DNA of 51,530 nt from Pseudomonadales bacterium (GCA_028281605.1 JANQJO010000061.1:1-51530); one strand, 5' to 3'; positions 28,845 to 39,580 are shown, counted from the stretch's first letter. Program-made: numbers and translations. Notes: generated from the letters alone by a model not told the origin.

Positions 28845-28870
28845 AAAGCCCTGTAAAACAAGGCTTTTTT
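28845..28870 (+). terminator. Rho-independent terminator
   Basis: AAAGCCCTGT and ACAAGGCTTT pair around an AAA loop with one mismatch, and the right arm runs into a T-run (TTTTTT). It lies 70 bases downstream of the small membrane protein gene and is oriented for the plus strand. Confidence 0.85.
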
Positions 28871-28983
28871 GAAAGATGTATTAATTGAAATTTAGCCAAA
28901 CTACAGTAAATCCAAAAGAGCCTATTTTCTAATACTAAGCAGGGAATGGTTTCATAACAATGAATAAGGCCAAAAACCCTCAT

Positions 28984-31251
28984 CTAATGACCATGTAAAA
29001 GAACCATACTCGAAACCTTTTGAAACCCTTTAGGCAACTTAGTTCCACGCTTTGCACGCTCAGATTTATATTCCTCTAGATCATCCCACGTCAGCTTTAA
29101 TTTGCGTTTACCTGCATTGACTTGCAGCACATCACCATCACTGACTACCTCAACTCCAAGTACTCGAATATCAATCGCTTCTTTTTTACTTGCACCTTTA
29201 CCCACATTAGGCAGTTGAATAAGCTTATTCCCCTTGCCCTTACTTAATTGAGGCAACTCTTCTAAAGAAAACACTAACAACTTACCCTCTTGTGTCAACA
29301 CAGCCAACTGATCCATTTCCAAATCTTGCACCACAACGGGCTTCAATGCTTTAGCCCCAGAAGGCACAGTTAAAGCAGCTTTGCCGGTTTTGTTTTTTGT
29401 CATCAAGTCAGACAGAGCCGCAATAAAACCATAACCTTGATCAGTGGCCAGCACCACCATAGCCTCAGCAGGCTCCATCACCACTCCCACAAACTCAGCC
29501 TTGCCTTGCATACTTAATCGGCCAGTCAGCGGCTCTCCTTGACCACGCGCCGAAGGCAAAGTATGGGCCATGACACTAAAACATCGACCCGACTGATCTA
29601 AAAATAAAGCTTGCTGGTTAGATTTACCCAAAGCACTGTCAAAGTATTCATCTCCAGCTTTATAACTCAAAGCCCTCGGATCAACATCATGCCCTTTAGC
29701 ACAACGAACCCAACCTTTCTTTGACAACACAACCGTCACAGGATCACTGGCAATTAAATCGGACTGTTCTAACGCTTTAGCTTCTGCACGCGCCACTAAA
29801 GGCGATCTACGCGCATCCCCAAATTTCTTCGCATCAGCTTGAATCTCTTGGCTTAGTATTTTTTTCAATTTGGCTTTTGATTTCAAAGTCGCCGTTAATT
29901 TTTTCCTCTCTTTTTCCAATTCAGCCTGCTCAGCTCTGAGCTTAATTTCTTCTAACTTCGCCAATTGACGCAAACGCAAATTCAATACCGCTTCTGTTTG
30001 TCGCTCTGAGAGTCCAAATCGCTCCATCAAGCGTAATTTAGGATCATCTTCGTGACGAATAATACGTATCACTTCATCAATATTTAAATAAACCAGCAAA
30101 TAGCCAGCCAATACCTCCAAACGATCTTCTACTTGATCTAAGCGAAATTGCAACCTTCGGGTCACCGTGGTCAAACGAAACTCTAGCCATTCTTGTAAAA
30201 TAGCCAACAAACCTTTGACCTGCGGACGCCCGTTTAATCCAATCATATTCAAATTGACACGATACGTTTTTTCAAGATCGGTAGTTGCAAACAAATGCGA
30301 CATTAACTCAAACGTATTGACTCGATTGGAACGCGGCACCACCAATAAACGCACCGGATTTTCATGATCAGACTCATCTCGCAAATCCGAAACCAACGGT
30401 AATTTTTTCGCCTGCATTTGCTGTGCAATCTGCTCTAATATCTTAGCACCAGACACCTGGTGCGGCAGTGCTGTAATGACAATAGCACCGGCTTCTTCAC
30501 AATACACTGCCCGCATTCTTAACGTGCCTTTACCCTCAGCATACATTTTTAAAATCTCTGCTTTGGGTGTAATAATCTCAGCTTCTGTCGGATAATCAGG
30601 TCCAGGAATATGCGCAAAAACATCCTCCAACGAAGCCCCTGGATTCTCCAATAAATACACACAAGCCGTAGCGATTTCTGTCGCATTATGTGGTGGAATG
30701 TCAGTCGACATTCCCACTGCAATCCCCGTAGACCCATTGAGCAACACATGAGGTAAACGCGCTGGCATTAACTTAGGCTCAGATAAAGTACCATCAAAAT
30801 TCAGCTGCCAATCAACAGTTCCTTGCCCCAACTCCTCCAACAATAGACTCGCAATAGGAGTCAGTTTAGCCTCCGTATAACGCATCGCAGCAAACGATTT
30901 AGGATCATCTGAAGAACCCCAGTTGCCCTGACCATCTACCAAGGGATAACGAAAACTGAAGGACTGCGCCATCAGCACCATGGCTTCATAACAAGCAGTA
31001 TCCCCATGCGGATGATATTTACCGAGCACATCCCCCACGGTACGCGCTGATTTTTTATACTTAGCAACCGCGCTCAAACCCAATTCAGACATCGCATATA
31101 TGATGCGTCTTTGCACGGGTTTCAAACCATCAGCTAAATGAGGCAGAGCACGATCAAGAATCACATACATGGAATAATCCAAGTACGCTCTCTCCGCATA
31201 CTCTTTTAAAGGTAGGATTTCATGCTCATCTACAACACTGTCTTCAGACAT
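28984..31251 (-). CDS. parC: DNA topoisomerase IV subunit A
   Basis: 755 residues, the usual ParC length. The catalytic tyrosine sits in [12 protein letters not shown], and the quinolone-determining region is [20 protein letters not shown], with Thr where E. coli ParC has Ser80 and the Glu84 equivalent kept. The C-terminal domain is a shorter beta-pinwheel typical of ParC rather than GyrA, lacking the GyrA box. It decatenates daughter chromosomes with ParE. parE is not adjacent. Confidence 0.97.
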   Translation of the reverse strand: MSEDSVVDEHEILPLKEYAERAYLDYSMYVILDRALPHLADGLKPVQRRIIYAMSELGLSAVAKYKKSARTVGDVLGKYHPHGDTACYEAMVLMAQSFSFRYPLVDGQGNWGSSDDPKSFAAMRYTEAKLTPIASLLLEELGQGTVDWQLNFDGTLSEPKLMPARLPHVLLNGSTGIAVGMSTDIPPHNATEIATACVYLLENPGASLEDVFAHIPGPDYPTEAEIITPKAEILKMYAEGKGTLRMRAVYCEEAGAIVITALPHQVSGAKILEQIAQQMQAKKLPLVSDLRDESDHENPVRLLVVPRSNRVNTFELMSHLFATTDLEKTYRVNLNMIGLNGRPQVKGLLAILQEWLEFRLTTVTRRLQFRLDQVEDRLEVLAGYLLVYLNIDEVIRIIRHEDDPKLRLMERFGLSERQTEAVLNLRLRQLAKLEEIKLRAEQAELEKERKKLTATLKSKAKLKKILSQEIQADAKKFGDARRSPLVARAEAKALEQSDLIASDPVTVVLSKKGWVRCAKGHDVDPRALSYKAGDEYFDSALGKSNQQALFLDQSGRCFSVMAHTLPSARGQGEPLTGRLSMQGKAEFVGVVMEPAEAMVVLATDQGYGFIAALSDLMTKNKTGKAALTVPSGAKALKPVVVQDLEMDQLAVLTQEGKLLVFSLEELPQLSKGKGNKLIQLPNVGKGASKKEAIDIRVLGVEVVSDGDVLQVNAGKRKLKLTWDDLEEYKSERAKRGTKLPKGFQKVSSMVLLHGH

Positions 31252-31376
31252 AGAATTTAACCTTCAGTAAACATCAGAAAATTGCACACATTTTATCGGT
31301 TATTGCGACAATTTCCACTGTTTTCAAGGATCACAAAGGCTAAATTACGACCTATACTGTCAAACAATTGATCATT

Positions 31377-31865
31377 TTACAGATTATCTCCTATTGTCAC
31401 AATGTAGGCGACCAAATCAGCAACATCTTGATCATTAAGCACATGCCTCCAAGCAGGCATCGAATGAGCAGGCACAGAGTCATTATGCATACCATATTCA
31501 ATAGTGGCTGCTAGATATTCTTGAGACAAACTTTCCTGATATTGCTCACAACTCAACTGAGGAGGAATGGTAGGCTCCATCCCCTGACTTTCTGCCTGCC
31601 TAATCAATAAAGCAAACTCTGACCGACGAGCATGCACATGACATCCAGAGCATAAAGATAAAAACATATTTTGGCCACGTGTGATATCACCACTCAATTG
31701 TTTTCCTGAAAATGCAACAACCTCCTGTGCAAGACTACCCGAGGCCAACCGACATCCTTCTTCTGTTCGAGCTGAACGTTGTATTAAACTGCAAGCAGGC
31801 AATACTACTATCAACAAAGTGATAAGAGAAAATTTACTGTATTTTTGAAACACTGAATACCCCAT
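31377..31865 (-). CDS. Lipoprotein c-type cytochrome
   Basis: 162 residues. The signal sequence ends in a lipobox (VVLPAC, Cys25), so it should be anchored to a membrane on the periplasmic side. One haem site, CSGCH at residues 73-77, gives a covalent haem and a His ligand; Met137 in HSMPAW is the likely axial ligand, followed by DVADLVAYI, the C-terminal helix of class I cytochromes. About 40 residues lie between the lipobox and the haem domain. It probably shuttles electrons in respiration, but no partner oxidase is nearby. A family A palindromic element begins 21 bases upstream of its start and may have displaced its promoter. Confidence 0.85.
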   Translation of the reverse strand: MGYSVFQKYSKFSLITLLIVVLPACSLIQRSARTEEGCRLASGSLAQEVVAFSGKQLSGDITRGQNMFLSLCSGCHVHARRSEFALLIRQAESQGMEPTIPPQLSCEQYQESLSQEYLAATIEYGMHNDSVPAHSMPAWRHVLNDQDVADLVAYIVTIGDNL

Positions 31866-31885
31866 TTTAAAAAAATTAACAACTT

Positions 31886-32045
31886 AGGAACGAGCACGAA
31901 ATAAATTTCTGTTTATACGCAGGACTATTTTTTGCTATCAAGGCGAGAAAATGGGCGCATAGTTACTCTATGTAACCATTTCCACCAACGCAGATAGCGA
32001 GAAATAGGACAAGTATAAACAGAAATTTATTTCGTGCTCGTTCCT
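31886..32045. repeat. Palindromic miniature element family A, full copy
   Basis: 160 bp. The 33-bp arms starting AGGAACGAGCACGAAATAAA and ending in the mirror sequence at 32013-32045 are exact inverted repeats, and the interior (TATCAAGGCGAGAAAATG... to CAGATAGCGAG) is also roughly palindromic. It lies between a lipoprotein cytochrome and hsp20. It encodes nothing and would need a transposase supplied elsewhere. Confidence 0.92.
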
Positions 32046-32207
32046 CCTTAACTATAAAGAGTACCAGAACTCACATCACAATACCTGATTTTATCCATAC
32101 TCTGTTGCAGATACTTTTGCAAACTTGACCCAGATCAAAGTTTTCATTTTTTACAACTTTATACTCATAATTACCAAATCAAATGAAACCATAAGGAGAA
32201 CACATCT

Positions 32208-32690
32208 ATGAGCCTAATTTCTCACCGCAACAAAAAGCCAAAAAAAGCCGATCCTTTAACAGAGCTGGCAGGATTTGAGGGGTTTGAAAGTTTGTTTGAC
32301 CATTTTTTCACGCCTTTGTCTTTATGGAGAAGACCCACAAAAAACGCTGCTGCCGCTTTACCATGGGGTGGAGTTGATATTATTGAAACTTCAGAAGCCT
32401 ATAACGTCAAAGCCGATTTACCAGGCATGAAAACTGACAATATTAACGTCACCTTATCTGACGGGATTTTAACTATCGAAGCCAAAAAAGAAGAACAAGA
32501 AGAAGATAAAGAAGAAGGTAGGGTCATTCGTAAGGAACGCTGCTTCGAACACTATTTACGCCGCTTCGATTTAGGTCAAAATATATCAGATGCAGATGTC
32601 ACTGCTGAGTTTAAAAAGGGGGTACTGGAATTAAAAATTCCAAAGCTCAAACATACTGCGGCAGAGCCGAAGCATATAGAAATCAAATAA
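32208..32690 (+). CDS. Small heat-shock protein, Hsp20 family
   Basis: 160 residues. The alpha-crystallin domain spans about residues 50-150, beginning PWGGVDIIETSEAYNVKADL, with the conserved PGMK and, near the end, FKKGVLELKIPK. A C-terminal I-E-I tripeptide anchors oligomers. The loop EEQEEDKEEG is unusually acidic. It is an ATP-independent holdase for unfolding proteins. An AAGGAG site precedes the ATG. A TTGACC-containing sequence about 80 bases upstream could be part of a promoter, but I cannot assign a sigma factor. Confidence 0.93.
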   Translation: MSLISHRNKKPKKADPLTELAGFEGFESLFDHFFTPLSLWRRPTKNAAAALPWGGVDIIETSEAYNVKADLPGMKTDNINVTLSDGILTIEAKKEEQEEDKEEGRVIRKERCFEHYLRRFDLGQNISDADVTAEFKKGVLELKIPKLKHTAAEPKHIEIK

Positions 32691-32701
32691 AAAACTACAT
32701 G

Positions 32702-32741
32702 TACCCTTCGCGCCGCCCCTAAAATTTACTCACGAAGGGTA
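32702..32741. terminator. Hairpin between hsp20 and purF
   Basis: TACCCTTCG and CGAAGGGTA are exact reverse complements separated by 22 bases, 11 bases after the hsp20 stop. No T-run follows, so it is only a candidate terminator or mRNA-stabilising structure in a convergent gap. Confidence 0.4.
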
Positions 32742-32848
32742 TATCAGAACGCACAAACAATGGAACTTTGATTCTGACACCAAATGCCAGCTATCAGGGA
32801 TGATAGAAACTTCATCACATAAAGGCTTATGAAATAATAACTTTTAAA

Positions 32849-34366
32849 TCACTCGCCATTACGTAAATCCAAAGTTTGTTCTTGCTCAACGACAGTTGAA
32901 GCCTGCTGCTTGGCCTCATCATTACGTTCAGCTTGCAAATTTTCCAGATACCCAGAATCAACATCTCCAGTAACATAATAACCATCAAATACCGATGTAT
33001 CAAAAGTTTCAATAGCCACGTTACCTTCACGAGCCGCCGCACATAAATCAGCTAAGTCTTGATATACCAGCTTATCAGCCCCAATGAGCTGCTCAATTTC
33101 CTCCAAACTACGGCCATGAGCAATCAACTCATGAGCGCTGGGCATATCAATACCGTACACATTCGGAAATCTAACCGGCGGTGCCGCCGAAGCAAAGTAC
33201 ACTTTTTCAGCACCTGCATCGCGGGCCATTTGGATAATTTGATTACAAGTGGTACCCCTCACAATCGAATCATCCACCAACAACACATTTTTTCCCTTAA
33301 ATTCTAAATCAATCGCATTAAGCTTTTGTTTGACCGATTTTTTACGCTGGCGTTGCCCTGGCATAATAAAAGTTCGACCAATGTAACGGTTTTTAATAAA
33401 TCCTTCTCGATATTTCAAACCCAAACAATTCGCCAACTCCAACGCAGCCGTACGACTGGTGTCAGGAATAGGAATCACCACATCAATGTCATGCTCCTCC
33501 CATTGTCTTTTGATTTTTTCAGCCAGCCGCTCTCCCATCCTTAAACGCGCTTTATACACAGAAATACCTTCAATAATAGAATCAGGACGAGCTAAATACA
33601 CTAGCTCAAAAACACAAGGGTTTCTTTGCACTTCTGTCGCACACTGACGATGATACAACACCCCATCGTTGGTAATATAAATAGCCTCACCAGGGGCAAC
33701 ATCACGAACAACGACAAAGTCCAAAGCATCTAAAGCCACACTTTCTGAAGCCACCATATATTCCCGACCTAAATCGGTATCTCTATAACCAAAAACCAAA
33801 GGTCTAATGCCGTGCGGGTCTCTAAAGGCAACCATGCCATGACCTGTGATCATTGCAACAGCTGCATAAGCTCCTCGGCAACGTTGATTAACACCAGTAA
33901 CAGCTCGAAAAACGTCTTCTTCAGTAGGCCTGAGCTGCCCATGTTTCTGTAACTCATGAGCAAAAACATTCAATAATACCTCAGAGTCAGAGTCAGTATT
34001 AATATGACGCAACCCCTCTTGAAACAACTCTTGCGTGAGCTCTTGCGCATTAATTAAATTGCCGTTGTGGGCCAAAGTAATTCCATAGGGCGAATTAACA
34101 TAAAAAGGCTGTGCTTCAGCAGAGCTAGTACTGCCTGCCGTAGGATAACGTACATGACCAATACCCACCATACCCAGCAGTTTGTGCATATGCCGCGTAC
34201 GAAACACATCTCGCACCATGCCGTTGTCTTTACGCAAATGCAAACGACCATCATAACATGTCACAATACCAGCTGCATCTTGCCCACGGTGTTGCAGAAT
34301 GATTAAGGCAGCATACAGCAACTGATTAACAGGATACTTCGCGACAACACCAACAATACCACACAT
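32849..34366 (-). CDS. purF: Amidophosphoribosyltransferase
   Basis: 505 residues. It begins M-C-G-I-V-G, so the catalytic cysteine follows the initiator Met directly and no propeptide is present, as in E. coli. The glutaminase domain has the [20 protein letters not shown] region, and the phosphoribosyltransferase domain has [14 protein letters not shown] as its PRPP loop. It catalyses the first committed step of purine synthesis. AGAGG lies before the ATG, 11 bases after the cvpA stop, so purF is probably expressed with cvpA, as in E. coli. Confidence 0.97.
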   Translation of the reverse strand: MCGIVGVVAKYPVNQLLYAALIILQHRGQDAAGIVTCYDGRLHLRKDNGMVRDVFRTRHMHKLLGMVGIGHVRYPTAGSTSSAEAQPFYVNSPYGITLAHNGNLINAQELTQELFQEGLRHINTDSDSEVLLNVFAHELQKHGQLRPTEEDVFRAVTGVNQRCRGAYAAVAMITGHGMVAFRDPHGIRPLVFGYRDTDLGREYMVASESVALDALDFVVVRDVAPGEAIYITNDGVLYHRQCATEVQRNPCVFELVYLARPDSIIEGISVYKARLRMGERLAEKIKRQWEEHDIDVVIPIPDTSRTAALELANCLGLKYREGFIKNRYIGRTFIMPGQRQRKKSVKQKLNAIDLEFKGKNVLLVDDSIVRGTTCNQIIQMARDAGAEKVYFASAAPPVRFPNVYGIDMPSAHELIAHGRSLEEIEQLIGADKLVYQDLADLCAAAREGNVAIETFDTSVFDGYYVTGDVDSGYLENLQAERNDEAKQQASTVVEQEQTLDLRNGE

Positions 34367-34377
34367 ACCATTTCCTC

Positions 34378-34863
34378 TTACTGAGCCAGCTCTATACCAT
34401 AAGAACGCATCATCGAATCAGCCCAGGCATGCAGCTCTTCAAAATAAGGGGTCAATGTAGATTCATGCCAATCACGCCTTTGATCGTATTCTGCCCAACG
34501 CAAAATACCCACAGCTAATACGATAATCAGACCACCTCGTAAAAAACCAAATAACATACCCAATATGCGATCCACTTCGGTCAGCCCAGCCTTGCTGGTC
34601 ATACGCTTAATAATGGCTCCAATAAAATGGCCAATCAGCATGGTGCTTAAAAATAACAGAATCACTGCCAGCAATTGACGTGACAAAGGAGACTCAATAC
34701 TGTCTCTCATCAAATAGGCAAGACTTGGGTGCAAAATGCTAGCAACTGCTGCAGCCGTCAACCAGCTAAACAGAGAAATAGCTTCTTTCACGAAACCTCT
34801 CCAAACACTGATTAAGGTAGAAATAACCAATATCAAGATAATACTTATGTCTAACCAGTTCAT
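34378..34863 (-). CDS. cvpA: CvpA family membrane protein
   Basis: 161 residues with four predicted membrane helices. The N-terminus [26 protein letters not shown] and the central [12 protein letters not shown] are typical of CvpA (colicin V production). The exact biochemical role of the family is unresolved; in enterics it aids envelope homeostasis. Standard position directly upstream of purF. A family B palindromic element lies between it and dedD, about 100 bases upstream of its start. Confidence 0.93.
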   Translation of the reverse strand: MNWLDISIILILVISTLISVWRGFVKEAISLFSWLTAAAVASILHPSLAYLMRDSIESPLSRQLLAVILLFLSTMLIGHFIGAIIKRMTSKAGLTEVDRILGMLFGFLRGGLIIVLAVGILRWAEYDQRRDWHESTLTPYFEELHAWADSMMRSYGIELAQ

Positions 34864-34965
34864 CCATTCATTCCCCTAAGCACTGAATCAGGGCCACTAT
34901 TGTACACGTAAAACGAAACCCTGATTGCTGAGAGCACTCACAATCACGCACAGAGGCTGTAGATT

Positions 34966-35070
34966 AGGTAAGGCACAGGAAATAATCTACCCCATTTTAA
35001 GCGGGATGCATGTTTGAGCACAGCGGGTTCAGAAGCGAACAATGGGTAGATTATTTCCTGTGCCTTACCT
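34966..35070. repeat. Palindromic miniature element family B, full copy
   Basis: 105 bp. The left arm AGGTAAGGCACAGGAAATAA-TCTACCC is mirrored by GGGTAGATTATTTCCTGTGC-CTTACCT at the right end, around the core that contains GATGCATGTTTGAGCACAGC. Its last base coincides with the dedD stop codon, so it inserted at or reshaped the dedD 3' end and separates dedD from cvpA. Confidence 0.92.
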
Positions 35071-35633
35071 TACTCAGGCAAATAAACCACCAGTCCTGGT
35101 TGCTGATCCGGAAACAGATTTTGTAGCTTTTGTAAAGAAGCTTCAGCTCTTTGACGAGAAATTTCAGGCCCAACAAATAAACCATATTCCAGGCTCGCTG
35201 GCGTTATCGGCCTGACATAAGCCCGAAAACCTTGCTCAATCAATTGTGACTTTTGAGCTTGCAACAAGGCTTGATCGGTAGACGTCTGTAGATTTACCGT
35301 CCAGATCTGTTTAAAACGGATGGGTTTATCAACATGTTTTAGAATAGAAACACCCTCTGGCAAGGTGACTTGAACCGTTTCTTCGGCAGATTCAGCCATG
35401 GCCAAGCTTGTAGCCGATCGCTCTTGCTCTATGCTTATTCGCAGTTTTTGTTCAACTCTTGTTAAATCATCAAACAAAGAACTCGGAGCAGGCATATCAG
35501 GCGATTTCGGAATTGACATAGGCCCAGCTTTTAAAAAAGTAACAGGTTCTTCTAAAATAACCGATATAAAGGCTAGAATTAGAATAAAAACTACCAGCAA
35601 GCCCAGTAGACGCTGTTTGATCAGGTCATTCAT
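35070..35633 (-). CDS. dedD: SPOR-domain cell-division protein DedD
   Basis: About 187 residues from the ATG at 35633; a TTG at 35648 is in frame. One membrane helix follows the start (LLGLLVVFILILAFISVIL), then a low-complexity periplasmic linker and a C-terminal SPOR domain (IWTVNLQTSTDQALLQAQKS to LVVYLPE), which binds denuded peptidoglycan at the septum. Its place between folC and cvpA is the conserved gammaproteobacterial one, but here an extra gene separates it from folC. The stop lies at the boundary of a family B element. Confidence 0.9.
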   Translation of the reverse strand: MNDLIKQRLLGLLVVFILILAFISVILEEPVTFLKAGPMSIPKSPDMPAPSSLFDDLTRVEQKLRISIEQERSATSLAMAESAEETVQVTLPEGVSILKHVDKPIRFKQIWTVNLQTSTDQALLQAQKSQLIEQGFRAYVRPITPASLEYGLFVGPEISRQRAEASLQKLQNLFPDQQPGLVVYLPE

Positions 35634-35721
35634 GGAACATTCAATCAATGATTATGTAAATCAAATTTATATAATCATACATTATCGCGTGAGATTATAA
35701 TACAACCTCATCCAAATTTTT

Positions 35722-36969
35722 TTACCAAAACTGGTAAAAGTTGTAAGATACATCTTGAGTTTTAAAAAAATCATCGTGTTTCTTTTTAAGCTGATCCAAC
35801 TCATGCGTACCAGTCAATTTCTCCATCAAAACCTGAACTCTCGAAGCAGATCCTGGACCAAGTGCTTTAGGCTGACCTGCAAGCAACCAATCTTCTATTT
35901 CCTTTCTTAACACAGCAACAGAAAAAAAGTGATCAGATCGAACTGCACCCGCTGCAATAAGCCTGTCAAAAATGTTTTTGTTATCCGTTTCATTACAGTC
36001 CAAACTATCTATCAAAGTTTCACCCGTACCTTTTTGGCTGAGTTCATATTCCAAGTAACACCATGCATAAAGATCAGGGTTTGTCTCATCTAACTTCTTT
36101 TCCAATATCGAGTCAACCAACTGCCTAGCTGCCAAACGGTCCTCCAGCCCAAGCATTGAAAAAAGATACCCGATTGCATTCGGTGAAACGCCCCATGCAT
36201 TATGGCCCAGCAATTCAAGAATAAACGCTCGACTCACTAGCCGAGCAGGAAATTTTTCCAATAAAGGGCCAAACAGATTGTTAGCTTCTTGCAACGTTGG
36301 ATAACGCTGCTTATAACCATCAAAAGATTTTACTGATTTATCTATGGTATCCAACAAACTTTTATAAGCAAAATCTACAATCTCTCCTCCTAAACGTAAG
36401 ATTTTTTCTTTCAAGTCTAACTGCTTATCCGGAACCGCATTAATAAAAGCTTCCATAGACTCTACAGCTTGCTTATGATCGGAACAACTGTTTAAATATG
36501 CTCTTACTTTTCCTAGTAAAGCATTATTTCTTTCAGGTGTATTATCAGCACTACAAACCAAAGCTTCTTTAAGCTCATTAAAATTGCTCCTTGTGTCAAC
36601 TTCTTCCTCTCTCGGGTTACCTGAAACAGCATTTATAAAAAGTTCCGCAAACCGTAAGGTTCCTAATGCCTTATCCTCAGCAACCATCTTATTTTTTACC
36701 AAATCTTGATGCATAGAGCTAACAGAATCACACCTCATATCCTTCGATACAAACGACTGATCACTTTTATGTTTTGGCTCTTTTCTAAGTTTAGACCAAA
36801 CTGTCACGAGCCCTCCTGGTATACGCATAGGACTAAAATCTTTGAGCAAAACTAAACCTTTAGAATGAACATCTTTAGGCACGATCTTACTAGTTAAACG
36901 ACCTAATACTAATAACACTGTAAGAGGTTTAATTAAAGCTTTGAATCCCGATGCAACACGAATACCCAT
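35722..36969 (-). CDS. Orphan protein inserted between folC and dedD
   Basis: 415 residues, no family recognised. A hydrophobic N-terminal segment (ALIKPLTVLLVLGRL, about residues 10-24) with basic flanks could be a membrane anchor or an uncleaved signal. The rest is soluble, mostly helical and charged, with several Cys scattered without a motif. Style and composition resemble the 1020-residue orphan at 14306. It breaks an operon that is usually contiguous (folC-dedD-cvpA-purF), and a very AT-rich spacer (36970-37091) with a weak ribosome site precedes it, suggesting a separate promoter and later acquisition. An effector role is speculative. Confidence 0.6.
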   Translation of the reverse strand: MGIRVASGFKALIKPLTVLLVLGRLTSKIVPKDVHSKGLVLLKDFSPMRIPGGLVTVWSKLRKEPKHKSDQSFVSKDMRCDSVSSMHQDLVKNKMVAEDKALGTLRFAELFINAVSGNPREEEVDTRSNFNELKEALVCSADNTPERNNALLGKVRAYLNSCSDHKQAVESMEAFINAVPDKQLDLKEKILRLGGEIVDFAYKSLLDTIDKSVKSFDGYKQRYPTLQEANNLFGPLLEKFPARLVSRAFILELLGHNAWGVSPNAIGYLFSMLGLEDRLAARQLVDSILEKKLDETNPDLYAWCYLEYELSQKGTGETLIDSLDCNETDNKNIFDRLIAAGAVRSDHFFSVAVLRKEIEDWLLAGQPKALGPGSASRVQVLMEKLTGTHELDQLKKKHDDFFKTQDVSYNFYQFW

Positions 36970-37091
36970 AGAATCTACTCTCTTACTTAACTTGAAAATT
37001 ATATTTTTTTTATTTTTTATTTTTTTACTTAGTCTAATTTTTACGTTATTTTCATTACAAAAGCAAGCTTAAATTAACTATTGGACGCAAT

Positions 37092-38402
37092 TCAGTCACA
37101 TGATGCCAAAAAAGGCGCCACTGTATAAAATGACCCAAACACAACGATACAATCAACCGTACCAGTTATTTTCCCCATTACTTGGTCACGCATAAGAGCA
37201 GTACCACTATCATCAGATACTATATCTACACTCAAGCCCATATCTTTAAAACTGTTTTCTAAAATACTCAATTTTTGTGCACGTTCAGCAGGTAATCTCA
37301 TCAATAACCAATGATTAATCATTTCTTTTAAAGGCAACACTATATCAACCCAATCTTTATCTGCCATCACTCCAAACACCGCCCAAATATTACAAACACA
37401 TTTATCTTTACAATAATCACGCAATAATAAAGCCAGCCTGTTTGCAGCATCAGGATTATGCGCCACATCTAAAATAAATACAGGATCACCTTCTAAAACT
37501 TGAAATCTACCCGGCAAAGTACACCTTTGTAAAGCCGATACAAATGCACCAGATTTTAATGTAAAAGGCAAAAATGGCAAAGCTTGTGCACAAAGCGCAG
37601 CTATATCTAAAGAAACCTTCGGCATCGGCATACGTTCATTAGATAAAACTCTCCCATGAGCATCCCGCCCTTGCCAATACCAGTTACTTTCAGTACATCC
37701 AAACTCATAATCGGCACGCTCAATCAAACAAGCTCCCACGGCTTGCGCACAAGCTCCTATCACCTCTCCTACAACATCACCTCCATACAAAGCCGGCTTG
37801 CCTTTTCGGAAAATACCACATTTTTCTTTTGCAATTGCCTGCAAAGTATTGCCCAACCAAGCTTGATGATCCAAAGCAATTCGCGTCACCACAGCTAAGT
37901 CTGTATCAAGCCAATTAACCGCATCCAAACGCCCCCCCAAACCAACCTCTAGTAACCAAACATCCACATCACACTCTTGCAACAACAAAAATGCAGCCAA
38001 AGTAGTAAATTCAAAAAAAGTCAGTTGCGTAGTGCCGCGAGCTTTCTCAACCTGAATAAAAGCAGGCACCCAGTGCTCATTTTGCGAATCAACCCCATCA
38101 ATTCGCAAACGTTCACCAAAACAAAGCAAATGAGGGGAACTGTAGACCCCCACCCTCAAACCAGAGCACAATAATGTTTGCTCCAATAAAGCTAAACAAG
38201 AACCTTTACCATTCGTCCCAGCAACCGTCACCACAAAAGGCCGATCAGGATGATTGGGCATAATCCCCAAGCGCAACGCCACTTCGGCTAAACGACCCAA
38301 ACCCATTTCTATATTTTCAGGATGCAAACTTTCAATATAAGATAACCATTGCTGTGCAGAACCTTTTAACGGAGCAGATAAACTCACTGTACAACCACCC
38401 AT
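37092..38402 (-). CDS. folC: Folylpolyglutamate synthase / dihydrofolate synthase
   Basis: 436 residues. The P-loop VTVAGTNGKGSCLALLEQTL, the YSSPHLLCFGERLRIDG folate and Mg site, LEVGLGGRLDAVN, and ILDVAHNPDAANRLALLL near the C-terminal domain start are all FolC hallmarks. It adds glutamate to dihydropteroate and folates. Its ATG lies 14 bases after the LysR gene stop. accD, usually upstream, is not here. The C-terminal domain is somewhat short but intact. Confidence 0.96.
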   Translation of the reverse strand: MGGCTVSLSAPLKGSAQQWLSYIESLHPENIEMGLGRLAEVALRLGIMPNHPDRPFVVTVAGTNGKGSCLALLEQTLLCSGLRVGVYSSPHLLCFGERLRIDGVDSQNEHWVPAFIQVEKARGTTQLTFFEFTTLAAFLLLQECDVDVWLLEVGLGGRLDAVNWLDTDLAVVTRIALDHQAWLGNTLQAIAKEKCGIFRKGKPALYGGDVVGEVIGACAQAVGACLIERADYEFGCTESNWYWQGRDAHGRVLSNERMPMPKVSLDIAALCAQALPFLPFTLKSGAFVSALQRCTLPGRFQVLEGDPVFILDVAHNPDAANRLALLLRDYCKDKCVCNIWAVFGVMADKDWVDIVLPLKEMINHWLLMRLPAERAQKLSILENSFKDMGLSVDIVSDDSGTALMRDQVMGKITGTVDCIVVFGSFYTVAPFLASCD

Positions 38403-38416
38403 TATTAATTAACTAA

Positions 38417-39355
38417 TCATGTGAACATGTGAGCCGTTTTTAAAATCAAATTACGAAACCATTGATGCGCTCGATTATGATGCAACAAAGGGCTCCACGC
38501 CATCTTCAATTCAAAATTTGGAATCATAAAAGGCGGTGGCTCAATAACCAATTTATAACGCTCTGCCTGTAAACGCGCCAACCTGGAAGGCAACGTCGCA
38601 ATCAGCTCATTATTCAGAGATAATAACGCAGGCATCAAATAATGCCGCGTAAAAACTGTAATCCGTCGACGCTTACCTATATGCTCCAAAGCTTGATCAA
38701 TCCAACCCAGGCCCCCGGACTTCTCTGGGTTGACTCCAAACCCTACCCCCATGCCCGTTTTACTCACCCAAATATGCTGAGCGAGTAAATAATTCTCTAG
38801 AGTAAATGCCTTTAAAATAGGATGTTCCGGATTAATCAAACACGAAAAACTGTCTTGCCAAAGCGTCTTTTGATGAAAAGAACCGGGCAGCTCATTAAAT
38901 CGATTGATTGCCATATCAACCTTACCCTGCTCTATATCCTTATAACTGACATCACTGGGCGTAAGGCAATCTAAAATCACGTGGGGAGCCTGCTGACGCA
39001 TACGCTGAATTAAGGTTGGCAATAACGTGGCTTCTGCATAGTCGCTGCACATAATTCTAAACACTTGACGGCTTTGGGCTGGATCAAATTCCTGCGTCGG
39101 TTCAATCAAAGTGCGCACCTCTTCAATCAAGTCACGCACTTTCGGTTGCAAAACCAAAGCTCTCTCAGTAGGAGACATACCGTCTGTTGTACGTATCAAC
39201 AACGGATCTTGGAAAATCTCACGTAAACGTCGCAAACCATTACTCAAGGCCGGTTGCGTAATACCCAACTGTTGAGCTGCTCTGGTAACATTCTTTTCCT
39301 TCAACAAGACATCAAGATATATCAATAAATTAAGGTCAATCGATCTAATATTCAT
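38417..39355 (-). CDS. LysR-type transcriptional regulator, divergent from aceA
   Basis: About 312 residues from the ATG at 39355 (MNIRSIDLNLLIYLDVLL); the frame extends further upstream, but those residues do not resemble the family. The winged helix spans residues 3-62, with NVTRAAQQLGITQPALSNGL as the recognition helix. The effector domain follows, containing CSDYAEATLLPTLIQRM. It faces the isocitrate lyase gene across a region of about 250 bases that holds a family B palindrome. By position it may control aceA (inference only). No ligand can be predicted. Confidence 0.9.
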   Translation of the reverse strand: MNIRSIDLNLLIYLDVLLKEKNVTRAAQQLGITQPALSNGLRRLREIFQDPLLIRTTDGMSPTERALVLQPKVRDLIEEVRTLIEPTQEFDPAQSRQVFRIMCSDYAEATLLPTLIQRMRQQAPHVILDCLTPSDVSYKDIEQGKVDMAINRFNELPGSFHQKTLWQDSFSCLINPEHPILKAFTLENYLLAQHIWVSKTGMGVGFGVNPEKSGGLGWIDQALEHIGKRRRITVFTRHYLMPALLSLNNELIATLPSRLARLQAERYKLVIEPPPFMIPNFELKMAWSPLLHHNRAHQWFRNLILKTAHMFT

Positions 39356-39477
39356 ATAAAAAATACTGAGAATAACAACTATAAATTTCACTTTATAATA
39401 CAAAGCCCTTACCATAGAATGCAACGTTATATTTTTGAACTTTACGCGCATAAAATGAGTGCGCACCACCCAACCCT

Positions 39478-39580
39478 AGGTAAGGCACAGGAAATAATCT
39501 ACCCATTTTGAGCGGATGCATGTTTAAGCACAGCGAGTTCAGAAGCGAACAATGGGTAGATTATTTCCTGTGCCTTACCC
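39478..39580. repeat. Palindromic miniature element family B, full copy
   Basis: Arms AGGTAAGGCACAGGAAATAA-TCTACCC and their mirror, core GAGCGGATGCATGTTTAAGC. About 103 bp, between the lysR-like gene and aceA. The element ends 29 bases before the aceA ATG, so it occupies the expected promoter and leader. A long hairpin there could affect transcript 5' structure. Confidence 0.92.
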
